A stretch of 64,000 bases of DNA from Actinomadura coerulea (GTDB taxonomy: Bacteria; Actinomycetota; Actinomycetes; Streptosporangiales; Streptosporangiaceae), in NCBI RefSeq assembly GCF_014208105.1, contig NZ_JACHMQ010000001.1, forward strand, positions 1,860,001 through 1,924,000. The letters are read 5' to 3'. The notes below the pieces were generated by a model. That model did not search any database. It had not been told where the DNA came from and was given only the letters and a program-made list of their open reading frames with translations. This document shows positions 27,281-35,705 of the stretch, piece after piece (position 1 is the stretch's first letter; the number at the start of each line of letters is the position of its first letter). The translations under genes and the position numbers were made by a program.

Positions 27281-27916
27281 ATGATCTCGTACGGGGCCGT
27301 CGCGGCCATCGCCCTGTTCGCCCTCGGCCTCGTCCTCACCCCGGGGCCCAACATGATCTACCTGGTGTCGCGGTCGGTGACGCAGGGCCGCCGCGCCGGG
27401 ATGATCTCGCTCTGCGGCGTCGCCGCGGGCTTCCTCGTCTACGTCGCGGCCGCCACCGCGGGCCTCACCACGGTCTTCACGCTCGTGCCGCCGCTCTACA
27501 CGGCGATCAAGCTGGCCGGCGCCTGCTACCTGCTGTGGCTGGCGTGGCGGACGCTGCGGCCGGGCGGCGCCACCGCCTTCGAGCCCGCGGACCTGCCCGC
27601 CGACCCGCCGCGCCGGCTGTTCGCCATGGGGCTGGTCACCAACCTGCTCAACCCCAAGATCGCCGTCCTGTACGTGTCGCTGCTCCCGCAGTTCGCCGAC
27701 CCCGAACGCGGCCACGTCGCCGGCCAGATCCTGCTGCTGGGCGCCGTCCAGATCGTGATCGCCGTCACCGTCAACGCCCTCATCGTGCTCGGCGCCGGCA
27801 CCATCGCGGCCTTCCTCGCGCGCAGGCCCGGCTGGCGGCGCGCCCAGCGCTACCTGATGGGCTCGGTGCTGGCGGCCCTCGCCGTCCACATCGGCCTGCG
27901 CCCCGCGACCGCCTGA
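27281..27916 (+). CDS. LysE-family amino acid exporter
   Basis: A 211-residue membrane protein with about six hydrophobic spans. The signature LTPGPNMIYLVSRSVTQGRRAG is that of the LysE/RhtB superfamily; NLLNPKIAVLYVSLLPQF in the second half is equally conserved. It exports amino acids or related compounds. ATG 27281 follows GGAG by 5 bases and opens MISYGAVAAIALFALGLVL; the frame extends back to 27224 into the promoter. It is divergent from a MocR regulator that probably activates it. Confidence 0.9.
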   Translation: MISYGAVAAIALFALGLVLTPGPNMIYLVSRSVTQGRRAGMISLCGVAAGFLVYVAAATAGLTTVFTLVPPLYTAIKLAGACYLLWLAWRTLRPGGATAFEPADLPADPPRRLFAMGLVTNLLNPKIAVLYVSLLPQFADPERGHVAGQILLLGAVQIVIAVTVNALIVLGAGTIAAFLARRPGWRRAQRYLMGSVLAALAVHIGLRPATA

Positions 27917-27988
27917 CCCGGCCGGCCCAGCGCCGCCCGCCGGGGACGCGGCCCGCGCCGTGGCACCGGACCTTGCCATGATGGGCCG

Positions 27989-28909
27989 GTGACCGCACGC
28001 GAGGACGAGCCCGCCGGCCGGGAGCCGGACGGGCGGCCCGAGGGCCGGGAGCGGCCGCCGGGCCGGCGCCCCGACGCCTCCATGTCCCTGCTCGCCGACC
28101 TGTTCGCGGGCAGGCGCCTCGACCCGGGCTACGCCGAGGCCGCGGCGCGCCGGGCCGCCTCCGGCGGGGCCGGGAGCCGGCCGGGCCGGCTCCGGGGCGC
28201 GGGCGTGCCGCTCGTGCTCGCCCTCACCGGAGCCCTGGCCGCCGTCGCCGGCGTCGAGGTGCACCGCAGCGAGCCGGTCGCCGCCGAGCGGCACTCCGGG
28301 CTCGTCGACCAGATCCACGCCCGCACGTCCGAGGCCGACGCCCTGCAGCACCGGCTCGACCGGCTGCGGGCCGACACCGAGCGGCGCAGGGCCGGCGCGC
28401 TCGCCCGCAGCGCCGAGGGCCGCCGCGTCCGGCGGGAGGTGGCCGCGGCGGGCGCCGCGGCGGCCGCCGTCCCGGTCGAGGGCGAGGGCCTCGTGGTCAC
28501 CCTGGACGACGCCCCGCGCGGCGCCCGGGGCGCACCGGGCCGCGCCGCCGACGCCCGGGTCTATGATCAGGATCTCCAGGTCCTGGTGAACGGGCTGTGG
28601 GCGGCGGGCGCGCGGGCCATCGGCGTCAACGGCCGGCGGCTCACCCCGACCACCGCGATCCGCGCCGCCGGCGAGGCGATCATGGTCGACTACCGGCCGC
28701 TCGGCGGGCCCTACGAGGTCACGGCGCTCGGCGACCCCGGGCGGCTGCGGGCCGCCTTCGCCGGCTCGCCCGCGGACCGGCGGCTCGCGGCGCTGCGCGA
28801 CCGGTTCGGGATCAGGTACGGCACGCGCCGCTCGGACGAGGTGCGGCTGCCCGCCGGGGGCGCCGCCCGGCTGCGGTACGCCGTCCCCGGCGAGGGGGGC
28901 GGCCGGTGA
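27989..28909 (+). CDS. DUF881 family protein (first copy)
   Basis: A 306-residue membrane-anchored protein. A charged disordered N-terminal part (about 65 residues) is followed by one membrane span, GVPLVLALTGALAAVAGV, a coiled-coil stretch (TSEADALQHRLDRLRADTERRR) and the DUF881 domain, with VTLDDAPRGARG, DQDLQVLVNGLWAAGARAIGVNGRRLT and PYEVTALGDPGRLRAAF. The family is near-universal in actinobacteria and clusters with sbp; its function is unknown but it is suspected to act in division or envelope growth. Corresponds to Rv1823. GTG start at 27989. Confidence 0.88.
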   Translation: MTAREDEPAGREPDGRPEGRERPPGRRPDASMSLLADLFAGRRLDPGYAEAAARRAASGGAGSRPGRLRGAGVPLVLALTGALAAVAGVEVHRSEPVAAERHSGLVDQIHARTSEADALQHRLDRLRADTERRRAGALARSAEGRRVRREVAAAGAAAAAVPVEGEGLVVTLDDAPRGARGAPGRAADARVYDQDLQVLVNGLWAAGARAIGVNGRRLTPTTAIRAAGEAIMVDYRPLGGPYEVTALGDPGRLRAAFAGSPADRRLAALRDRFGIRYGTRRSDEVRLPAGGAARLRYAVPGEGGGR

Positions 28910-28931
28910 GCGGGGGAGGGGTGGCCCGGGG

Positions 28932-29264
28932 ATGATCGCGCTGATCGGGCTCGTGGTCGGCGTCACGCTGGGCTTCCTGATCCAGCCGGACGTCCCGCTC
29001 TGGCTCCAGCCCTACCTCCCGATCGCGATCGTGGCGGCGCTCGACGCCATGTTCGGCGGCGTCCGGGCCCGGCTGGAGGGGATCTTCGACGAGAAGGTCT
29101 TCACGGTCTCCTTCGTCAGCAACACCGTCATCGCCGCGCTGATCGTCTTCCTCGGGGACAAGCTCGGCGTCGGATCGCAGCTGTCCACCGGCGTCGTGGT
29201 CGTCCTCGGCATCCGGATCTTCTCCAACGCGGCGGCCATCCGGCGGAAGCTGTTCGGCGCGTGA
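28932..29264 (+). CDS. sbp: Small basic protein, DUF1290
   Basis: A 110-residue membrane protein with about three hydrophobic spans: MIALIGLVVGVTLGFLIQPD, YLPIAIVAALDAMFGGVRA and the segment FVSNTVIAALIVFLGDKLGV. These are the DUF1290 marks. Homologs are Rv1824 and B. subtilis Sbp, found next to division genes. It lies between two DUF881 genes and overlaps the next by four bases (GTGA), showing a tight operon. Confidence 0.92.
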   Translation: MIALIGLVVGVTLGFLIQPDVPLWLQPYLPIAIVAALDAMFGGVRARLEGIFDEKVFTVSFVSNTVIAALIVFLGDKLGVGSQLSTGVVVVLGIRIFSNAAAIRRKLFGA

Positions 29265-30079
29265 GCGGCGGCGAGGCCACGCGGCGCGACGAGGCAGCAC
29301 CGGAGGACGGGCGGGCCCGGGAGGAAGAGCGGGGTCCCGGGGAAGAGCGGGGTGCTGAGGAAGAACGGGGTGCTGAGGACGAGCGCGTCCCGCCGGCGCC
29401 CGGAGGCATGCGCGCCCTCGCCCAGCTGCTGCGCCCGCGGATCAGCCCCGGACAGCTCGTCGGCGGGCTGCTGTGCCTCGTGCTGGGGTTCGCGGTCGCC
29501 GCCCAGGTGCGCTCGACCGAGCGCGACACCACGTTCGCCACCGCGCGGCAGGACGAACTCGTCGGCATCCTCGCGGACCTGGGCCAGCGCTCCGAACGGC
29601 TGAGGGGCGACCTGCGGGACCTGGAGGAGACGAAGGCCGGGCTGGAGCGCGACGCCGAGGGCGGGACGGCCCTGGAGGAGGCGCGCGAGCGGGCGACCAC
29701 CTACGGCCTGCTGGCGGGCACCCTCCCCGCCGAGGGCCCCGGGATCGAACTGCGCATCGACGACCCCGGCCGCGGCGTGAAGGCCCTGAACCTGCTGGAC
29801 GCCCTGGAGGAGCTCCGCGACGCGGGCGCCGAGGTCATCCAGGTCGGAGACGTGCGCGTCGGCGTCGACACCCACTTCCTGGACGACCGCGACGGCGTCC
29901 GCGCGGACGGCAGGCTCCTCACCGCCCCGTACCGGTTCCTGGCCATCGGCGACCCGCACACGATGACGACGGCGCTCAACATCCCGGGGGGCCTCGTCCG
30001 CACGCTGGAGGGCGCCGGGGCCCGCGTACTGATCACCCGGCGCGCGAAGGTGGCCGTCGGCGCGGTACGGTCTCCCTAG
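29261..30079 (+). CDS. DUF881 family protein (second copy)
   Basis: A 272-residue membrane-anchored protein, the Rv1825 counterpart. The first 60 residues are highly charged (Arg/Glu/Asp), then a single span QLVGGLLCLVLGFAVAAQV, a coiled coil and the DUF881 domain with GPGIELRIDDPGRGVKALNLLDALEELRDAGAEVIQVGDVRV. The N-terminal tail includes a repeated EERGPGEERGAEEERGAEDE pattern at about residues 23-42, produced by a short DNA repeat (29331-29380). Translation is coupled to sbp by the GTGA overlap. Confidence 0.88.
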   Translation: MSGGEATRRDEAAPEDGRAREEERGPGEERGAEEERGAEDERVPPAPGGMRALAQLLRPRISPGQLVGGLLCLVLGFAVAAQVRSTERDTTFATARQDELVGILADLGQRSERLRGDLRDLEETKAGLERDAEGGTALEEARERATTYGLLAGTLPAEGPGIELRIDDPGRGVKALNLLDALEELRDAGAEVIQVGDVRVGVDTHFLDDRDGVRADGRLLTAPYRFLAIGDPHTMTTALNIPGGLVRTLEGAGARVLITRRAKVAVGAVRSP

Positions 30080-30385
30080 AGGGGACGGGGGACGGTAGAC
30101 CGGACACCGGGCCGGGACGCCGCGATCGCGTCGGTCCGCGCGGCGTCATGGACCTGCGATCATCGGCGAATGTAGTTTGGTGCGGCCGGTTCACCGTTCC
30201 GGTTGACCCCTCGGGTGATACCCGCGTAAGTTGCGGCGACCGTCGCGTGAGCGGGCGGTGAGTTGGACCGTTGCCGGGGCGGATCCCCGGCGTGGGTTGG
30301 GTGATGGATGCGCGTGGCGCAGGCGGCCCCCGCTGAGGCGGGCGGGCGCGGGCGGCACGCCGATGGTAGGAGGCCGAGCCGATCG
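30080..30385. other. Intergenic region with the FHA-gene promoter; gcvH not found
   Basis: In mycobacteria gcvH (Rv1826) sits at this position; no glycine-cleavage H open frame exists here on either strand. The stretch holds a candidate promoter (30203-30232) and TAGGAGG at 30366, upstream of the FHA start. Nothing else is recognised. Confidence 0.7.
30203..30232 (+). promoter_or_regulatory. Promoter of the FHA/ftsR genes with an inverted repeat in the spacer
   Basis: TTGACC (30203-30208), 18-bp spacer, TAAGTT (30227-30232). The spacer contains CGGGT-GAT-ACCCG (30212-30224), a perfect short inverted repeat located where MerR-family activators bind between -35 and -10. A MerR regulator (FtsR) is encoded two genes on. 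Confidence 0.5.
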
Positions 30386-30916
30386 ATGCCGAGCGTCTAC
30401 TGCACGCAGTGCGGTCACGCCAACCCGGATGATGCCCGCTTCTGCTCGAACTGCGGCACTCCGCTGAGGAGTTCCGCGCCGCCGCCTCCCCGCGAGTCGC
30501 CGGGCGAGTCCACGTCCACGATCTCCATCGGGGGATTCGAGGCGCTGGACACCGACGCCGGCGCCGAGGAGCCGGCCGGGCCCGACCAGATGGCGATGGA
30601 GGCGCTCCCGCCGGGTACCGCGCTGCTCGTCGTCAAGCGGGGGCCCAACGCCGGCAGCCGCTTCCTGCTCGACAAGGACCGCACGTCCGCGGGGCGCCAC
30701 CCCGAAAGCGACATCTTCCTGGACGACGTCACCGTCTCCCGCCGGCACGCCGAGTTCGCCCGGCAGGGCGGGGTGTTCTCCGTCCGCGACACCGGCAGCC
30801 TCAACGGCACCTACGTCAACCGGCAGCGGATCGACCAGGCCGGGCTGTCGGGCGGCGACGAGGTCCAGATCGGCAAGTTCCGGCTGGTGTTCCTGACCAA
30901 CCCGGCCCACGGCTGA
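30386..30916 (+). CDS. FHA-domain protein with N-terminal zinc ribbon (GarA/OdhI position)
   Basis: A 176-residue cytosolic protein. Residues 4-22 form a zinc ribbon (YCTQCGHANPDDARFCSNCG). Next comes a flexible Pro/Ser-rich tail with the Thr/Ser cluster STSTISIGGFE, then an FHA domain (about 75-170) with GRHPESDIF, VSRRHAEF and LNGTYVN, the phosphothreonine-binding residues. The synteny matches Rv1827 (GarA), whose phosphorylated N-terminal Thr folds onto its own FHA domain to control 2-oxoglutarate metabolism; GarA lacks the zinc ribbon. ATG 30386 is chosen because the zinc ribbon starts directly after it. Kinase regulation is inferred. Confidence 0.85.
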   Translation: MPSVYCTQCGHANPDDARFCSNCGTPLRSSAPPPPRESPGESTSTISIGGFEALDTDAGAEEPAGPDQMAMEALPPGTALLVVKRGPNAGSRFLLDKDRTSAGRHPESDIFLDDVTVSRRHAEFARQGGVFSVRDTGSLNGTYVNRQRIDQAGLSGGDEVQIGKFRLVFLTNPAHG

Positions 30917-30941
30917 CGGAGCGGCGAGGTCGCGGCGAACG

Positions 30942-31685
30942 ATGGGAGGGCCCTTGAGCGCGGAGCCGGCCCGGTCCCCGATGACCATCGGGGACGTCCT
31001 CGGGCTGCTCAGACCTGAGTTCCCCGACATCACCATCTCCAAGATCCGCTTTCTGGAGTCCGAGGGGCTCGTCGAGCCGGAGCGCAGCCCCTCCGGCTAC
31101 CGCAAGTTCGGCGAGGCCGACGTCGAGCGCCTGCGGTACGTCCTCACCGCGCAGCGCGACCACTACCTGCCGCTGCGCGTCATCCGGCAGCACCTGGAGG
31201 CGCGCGACCGCGGCGAGAGCGTCCCGCCGCCCGGCGCGCGCCGGCCCGGCCCCGCCGAGCCGGACCGGCGGCGCCCCCGCACGCTCGTGGCCGCCGACAC
31301 CACCGCGCCGGAGCCCGCCGTGCGGCTCACCCGCCGCCAGCTGCTGGACGGCGCCGGGATCGACGAGGCCCTCCTCGCCCGCCTGGAGGAGTACGGCCTG
31401 GTCCGCCGGATCGGCGCGCACTACGAGGGCGAGGCGCTGAACATCGCGCGCGTGGCCGCCGCGCTCGGAGAGTTCGGCTTCGAGGTCCGGCACCTGCGCG
31501 CCGTCAAGGCCGCCGCCGACCGGCAGGTCGGCCTGATCGAGCAGATGGTCGCGCCGCAGCTGCGCCGCCGCAGCAGCGGCGCGCACGAACAGGCCGCCGA
31601 GACCGCGCGGGAGATCGCCGCGCTGTCGGTCCGGCTGCACGCCGCGCTGGTCGGCGCGGGTCTGCGCGAGAGCCTCGACCACTGA
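30942..31685 (+). CDS. ftsR: MerR-family regulator FtsR (Rv1828-like)
   Basis: A 247-residue regulator with the winged helix at the N-terminus: MTIGDVLGLLRPEFPDITISKIRFLESEGLVEPERSPSGYRKF, then a linker and a second conserved domain (about 125-240) with LLARLEEYGLVRR and YEGEALNIARVAAALGEFGFEVRHLRAVKAAADRQ. The sequence and position match Rv1828 and C. glutamicum FtsR, an activator of ftsZ. The start could be ATG 30942 or ATG 30981; the former is kept. It follows the FHA gene by 25 bases. Confidence 0.88.
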   Translation: MGGPLSAEPARSPMTIGDVLGLLRPEFPDITISKIRFLESEGLVEPERSPSGYRKFGEADVERLRYVLTAQRDHYLPLRVIRQHLEARDRGESVPPPGARRPGPAEPDRRRPRTLVAADTTAPEPAVRLTRRQLLDGAGIDEALLARLEEYGLVRRIGAHYEGEALNIARVAAALGEFGFEVRHLRAVKAAADRQVGLIEQMVAPQLRRRSSGAHEQAAETAREIAALSVRLHAALVGAGLRESLDH

Positions 31686-31827
31686 TCACGCGGCCGGTGG
31701 AGGATTTTGCCGTACCCCGCGCGCCGCGAGCTGTCCGAGCCTGGGTGTACGTTGGCTACATGGTTCGGTCAGGAATCGATCCGCTGCACGTGGTGATCGA
31801 GACAGCGAGAACCAGCAGGGAGCCGCA

Positions 31828-32298
31828 GTGAAGCAGATGGAGGTCGTCGGCGTCCGGGTCGAGATGCCCTCCAATCAGCCGATCGTCCTGTTGAAGGAGA
31901 CGGAGGGCGATCGCTACCTGCCCATCTGGATCGGGGCGGTGGAGGCGACCGCGATCGCCTTCGCCCAGCAGGGGGTGCTGCCCGCCCGGCCCCTCACCCA
32001 CGACCTCTTCCGCGACGTGCTGGACGCCCTGAGCGTCCAGCTCCGCACGGTCAACATCACGGCGCTGCGCGAAGGGATCTTCTTCGCCGACCTCGTCTTC
32101 TCCAACGGCGTCGAGGTGAGCGCGCGCCCGTCCGACTCCATCGCCCTCGCCCTGCGCACGGGTGCGACGATCTTCGCCAGCGAGGACGTCCTGGAGGAGG
32201 CCGGCGTCGCCATCCCCGACGAGCAGGAGGACGAGGTCGAGAAGTTCCGCGAGTTCCTCGACACGATCTCCCCGGAGGACTTCGGCCGCGCCGGATAG
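31828..32298 (+). CDS. Bifunctional nuclease family protein (DUF151)
   Basis: A 156-residue soluble protein beginning MKQMEVVGVRVEMPSNQPIVLLKE and carrying YLPIWIGAVEATAIAFAQQGV, RPLTHDLFRDVL and RPSDSIALALRTGATIFASEDVL, all typical of the DUF151 fold. Plant BBD1 has DNase and RNase activity, but bacterial function is unproven. It is the Rv1829 counterpart. GTG start at 31828 with GGGAG upstream. A C-terminal acidic tail (DEQEDEVEKF) is usual for actinobacterial copies. Confidence 0.92.
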   Translation: MKQMEVVGVRVEMPSNQPIVLLKETEGDRYLPIWIGAVEATAIAFAQQGVLPARPLTHDLFRDVLDALSVQLRTVNITALREGIFFADLVFSNGVEVSARPSDSIALALRTGATIFASEDVLEEAGVAIPDEQEDEVEKFREFLDTISPEDFGRAG

Positions 32299-32615
32299 CC
32301 TTCCCGCACCCCGGAGTGGGTGATTGCTGTGCCGTATGTCACTCTGGAGTGCGAGTTCATGCCATGGGGCGAATGGTCGCCCATTGCGCCGGACCTGGCG
32401 GTTTTTGCGGGGGAACCATCGGGGTATGGACTGCGTGGGTGGCGAAGGTGCGCAGTTTGCCCACGTGAAGCCGGTTCATCCGGGCATGCGACGCGCCGAC
32501 GATGAACGTTGACCACACCCTGACCGGCACCTACCGTGCTGGTGGAACACCCGTGGTGTAATTCGTCAAACCCCCTTGACGAACCGCTGCGGGATGATAG
32601 AAGCCGGAGGTCCGC
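32299..32615. other. Intergenic region upstream of the second MerR gene
   Basis: No convincing gene on either strand. The AT-rich last part carries an inverted repeat and a TTGACG -35-like box (32564-32581), followed by GATGATAGAAG and a GGAGG ribosome site near 32606. The first 200 bases show nothing recognisable. Confidence 0.6.
32564..32581. promoter_or_regulatory. Inverted repeat over the -35 box of the MerR gene
   Basis: CGTCAA-ACCCCC-TTGACG: perfect 6-bp arms with a 6-bp centre; the right arm is also a good -35 hexamer (TTGACG) with TAGAAG 16 bases downstream. Position suggests autoregulation by the MerR protein encoded from 32616. Confidence 0.5.
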
Positions 32616-33221
32616 GTGGCGGTGAGCAGCGGCGAGGGCAAGGCGACCCCCGACAGGCGCGTGGCGTCCCGCCGTGCCGGAGAGCAGGGCCTGCTCTTCG
32701 ACACCCAGGTGTCGGTGCCGCCGGAGGATGTCGGCTACCGCGGCCCGACGGCGTGCGCCGCGGCGGGGATCACCTACCGCCAGCTCGACTACTGGGCCCG
32801 CACGAAGCTGGTGGAGCCCAGCGTGCGGTCGGCGCAGGGGTCCGGCAGCCAGCGGCTGTACAGCTTCCGCGACGTCCTCGTCCTGAAGGTCGTCAAGCGG
32901 CTCCTGGACACCGGCGTCTCGCTGCAGCAGATACGCACGGCCGTGTCCCACCTGCGCGACCGCGGCGTCCAGGACCTCGCCCAGATCACCCTGATGAGCG
33001 ACGGCGTCAGCGTCTACGAGTGCACCTCGCCCGACGAGGTCGTCGACCTCCTCCAGGGCGGCCAGGGCGTGTTCGGCATCGCGCTCGGGCGGGTGTGGCA
33101 GGAGGTGGAGGGCAGTCTGGCGGAGCTGCCCGCTGAACGCGCCTCCACCGGCGACGAGGACCCCGCCGGGCACCACCACGACGAACTGGCCGACCGGCGG
33201 CGCGCCCGCCGCACCGGCTGA
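32616..33221 (+). CDS. MerR-family transcriptional regulator (Rv1830-like)
   Basis: A 201-residue regulator. After a variable 30-residue lead comes the winged helix: GYRGPTACAAAGITYRQLDYWARTKLVEPSVRSAQGSGSQRLYSFRDVLVLKVVKRLLDTGVSLQQIRTAVSHLR. A small effector-free C-terminal domain follows (LMSDGVSVYECTSPDEVVDLLQGGQGVFGIALGRVW), conserved in the Rv1830 group, which is linked to cell division timing in mycobacteria. GTG 32616 has GGAGG nine bases upstream. The stop is paired in a hairpin with the stop of the opposite gene. Confidence 0.88.
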   Translation: MAVSSGEGKATPDRRVASRRAGEQGLLFDTQVSVPPEDVGYRGPTACAAAGITYRQLDYWARTKLVEPSVRSAQGSGSQRLYSFRDVLVLKVVKRLLDTGVSLQQIRTAVSHLRDRGVQDLAQITLMSDGVSVYECTSPDEVVDLLQGGQGVFGIALGRVWQEVEGSLAELPAERASTGDEDPAGHHHDELADRRRARRTG

Positions 33222-33234
33222 GGCCGCGCCTCAG
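33218..33234. terminator. Short hairpin spanning two convergent stop codons
   Basis: CTGAGGC (33218-33224) pairs with GCCTCAG (33228-33234) across a 3-nt loop; the TGA stops of both convergent genes lie in opposite arms. Weak but well placed as a shared terminator. Confidence 0.45.
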
Positions 33235-35705
33235 AGCGCCTCCTTGCGCTGCAGGAAGGCGAACGCCCCCCATCCGGGCAGGACCGGCAGCCACAGCGTC
33301 AGGAGCCGGTAGAGCAGCACCGCCGACGTCGCCGTCTCGGCCGTCAGCCCCGAGATCGTCAACGCCAGCGTGAGCGCGCCCTCGACGGCGCCGAGCCCGC
33401 CCGGCGTCGGCGCCGCGGACCCCACCGCGTTCGCGGTGAGGAACACCAGCACCACCGTCGTCCACGGCAGCGACCCGCCGAACGCCCGGATGGAGGCGTC
33501 CAGGCACAGCGTGAACGCCAGCGTCAGCAGCAGGGTTCCGCCCATCCCGGTGGACAGCTTCCTCGGCGACTGCAGAACGTCCACCAGGCGCGGCACCACG
33601 CCCGAGAACATGGCCCTGAGCCGCGAGGCGACCACCCGCCGCACCCGCGGCACCGTCAGCGCGAGCGCAGCGAGCAGCCCCAGCCCCAGCACCGCCAGGA
33701 CGATCGTCCGGGACGGGGCCAGATCCTGCGTCGCCTTCGCCGTCGAGCCGGTCAGGAACCCGAACAGCACCAGCAGCAGGATGTGGGTGACCATCCCCAC
33801 GAGCTGGGACGCGCCCACGCTCGCGACGGCCAGGGCGGGCCGGACGCCCGAGCGCTGCAGGTAGCGCGTGTTGACGGCGACGCCGCCCACGGCCGCCGGC
33901 GCGACCAGCTTCACGAACGACGCGGCCAGCTGCACCAGGACCGTCCGCCACAGCGGCAGCCGCTCGGGGACGAACCCCATCAGCATGAACGCGGCGGCGA
34001 CGTAGGTGAGCGCCGCCGCCCCCAGCGCCGCCGCCACCCAGTGCCAGCTCGCCGTGGCCGCCAGGCGGCCGATGTCCAGGCTCGTCACCTGCGGGATGAC
34101 GATGTACGCCGCGACCGACAGCGCCACGATGCTGACGATGGTCCGGGGCCGGAACCGCTCCAGCTTGGCCGGAGGCGCCTCCGTCTCGGGCTTCAGCCGG
34201 ACGATCTGCTCCCGGATGCGGGTCAGCAGGTCCTTGTGGCGCCGCAGCGCGGTGCGGGTCGCCCGCGACAGCGCCACCCGCTGGAGCAGCGGCACCGCGC
34301 CGCCGAGAGCCTCCTCGCCCAGCACCGGCGCCGCCGTCCGCACCGCCCGCTCCGGCCCCGCGCGCAGCGCCAGCGTCGTGAGCAGCTGCGCGAGGTCCAG
34401 GCGCAGCGCCAGGTCGCCGGCCGCCGTCTCCCCGGACCGCAGGTCGGTCAGGTAGGCGAGGCCGTCGTCGCCGACCAGGACCGCCTCGTCCTCCAGCCGC
34501 CGGTGCGCGAGCCGCCCCGCCTGAAGGGCCCGGAACTGCCGCCACACGTCCGCCAGCAGCTCGTCGGTGACCTCCCCGTCGGGGACGTCTCCGAGCCTGC
34601 GCCCCGGGACGTGCTCGTAGGCCAGCAGCGCCGCCTCGGTGCCGACCTCGCACGTGCCGACGAGCCGAGGCGTCCGGGCGCCGGCGGCGTCCACCGCGTA
34701 CGCCATGAGCGACTCCAGCTCCAGGGACCGGCGCAGCGACCGCAGCGTCCGCCCCGTCGTGGCGCCGCGCAGGCGCAGCAGCCGCCAGACGCGGTAGAGC
34801 AGCCCGGCGGTCTGCTGGTCGCGGTCCAGGACGCGGACCTCCACGTCCCAGTCGCCGTGCGGCCCCCGGCCCGCCGGGAGCCGGGCACCGTACCCGTCCT
34901 GCGGGCAGGAGGCGAGGGCGACGCCGTAGCGGCGGGTCTCGTCGGCGTCGTGCGTGCCGTCCAGGCGCGCCCCCCGCCGCGGGTTCAGCCCCAGGCGTTC
35001 CAACGCGGCCACCACCGCCGTCCCCGACGGGCGCGGGTTCGGCGTCCCGACGGCGTAGAGGGTGCCGTGGCCGATGGCGCGGCCCAGCAGGTAGGTGGCC
35101 GCCAGCGCGGCGACGGAGGCGTAGGACGCGGTCAGCCCCGTCAGCGCCGCCAGCCCGATCATGGTCCAGGTCGCGGCCTGCCAGCGGGCGCGGCCCGCCA
35201 TCCCGACCGCGCTGACGAACGCGATCACCGGGGCGATGTCGGTGTGCACCGGCGCGGTCTCGGTGCCGCCCCAGATCAGCGAGTCGAGCACGCCGCCCGG
35301 CGCGGCCCGCACCACCAGGTCGTCCAGGCCCACCGTGATCCCGAACGCGATCATCGCGGCCAGCAGCGCGATCGCCACGCGCACGCCGTCCTTGTGGAAC
35401 AGCCGCTCGATCGCGAACGCGATCGGCACGGCCAGCACCCCGAAGCTGGACACCAGCGTCGCCAGCGTCAGCAGCAGCCGCGGCGCGTGCGCGGTGCCCT
35501 GCGCGATGTCGGTCTGCAGGCCGTGGGTCGTCTGCTGCGCGATCGACACCAGCAGCATCACCGCCGCCAGTCCCACCACCGAGGCCGCGAACCGGATGGC
35601 GTCGGAGGGCCGGCGGATCCGGTACGGCTGGGCGGGCTCGTCGACGGGCGCGCCTGCGGCCGCGCCCTGCGCCGGGCGCACCGCTCCGTCGCGGGTCTGT
35701 GTCAC
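33231..35705 (-). CDS. Large membrane protein with kinase-like middle domain and flippase-like C-terminus (LPG synthase TM family)
   Basis: About 824 residues from GTG 35705 (the frame is open to 35867, but its first 54 codons are Arg-rich and unlike protein). Residues 35-235 hold several membrane spans. A soluble middle (about 270-560) has LLAYEHVPGRRLG, LAHRRLEDEAVLVGDDG and YLTDLRSGE, reminiscent of the hinge, catalytic and metal loops of aminoglycoside/Kdo-kinase folds. The C-terminal third has about eight spans of the UPF0104/lysylphosphatidylglycerol synthase TM family (FVKLVAPAAVGGVAVNTRYLQRSG, AAPTPGGLGAVEGAL). A lipid flippase coupled to a kinase-like domain is plausible; the substrate is unknown. 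Confidence 0.8.
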   Translation of the reverse strand: MTQTRDGAVRPAQGAAAGAPVDEPAQPYRIRRPSDAIRFAASVVGLAAVMLLVSIAQQTTHGLQTDIAQGTAHAPRLLLTLATLVSSFGVLAVPIAFAIERLFHKDGVRVAIALLAAMIAFGITVGLDDLVVRAAPGGVLDSLIWGGTETAPVHTDIAPVIAFVSAVGMAGRARWQAATWTMIGLAALTGLTASYASVAALAATYLLGRAIGHGTLYAVGTPNPRPSGTAVVAALERLGLNPRRGARLDGTHDADETRRYGVALASCPQDGYGARLPAGRGPHGDWDVEVRVLDRDQQTAGLLYRVWRLLRLRGATTGRTLRSLRRSLELESLMAYAVDAAGARTPRLVGTCEVGTEAALLAYEHVPGRRLGDVPDGEVTDELLADVWRQFRALQAGRLAHRRLEDEAVLVGDDGLAYLTDLRSGETAAGDLALRLDLAQLLTTLALRAGPERAVRTAAPVLGEEALGGAVPLLQRVALSRATRTALRRHKDLLTRIREQIVRLKPETEAPPAKLERFRPRTIVSIVALSVAAYIVIPQVTSLDIGRLAATASWHWVAAALGAAALTYVAAAFMLMGFVPERLPLWRTVLVQLAASFVKLVAPAAVGGVAVNTRYLQRSGVRPALAVASVGASQLVGMVTHILLLVLFGFLTGSTAKATQDLAPSRTIVLAVLGLGLLAALALTVPRVRRVVASRLRAMFSGVVPRLVDVLQSPRKLSTGMGGTLLLTLAFTLCLDASIRAFGGSLPWTTVVLVFLTANAVGSAAPTPGGLGAVEGALTLALTISGLTAETATSAVLLYRLLTLWLPVLPGWGAFAFLQRKEAL

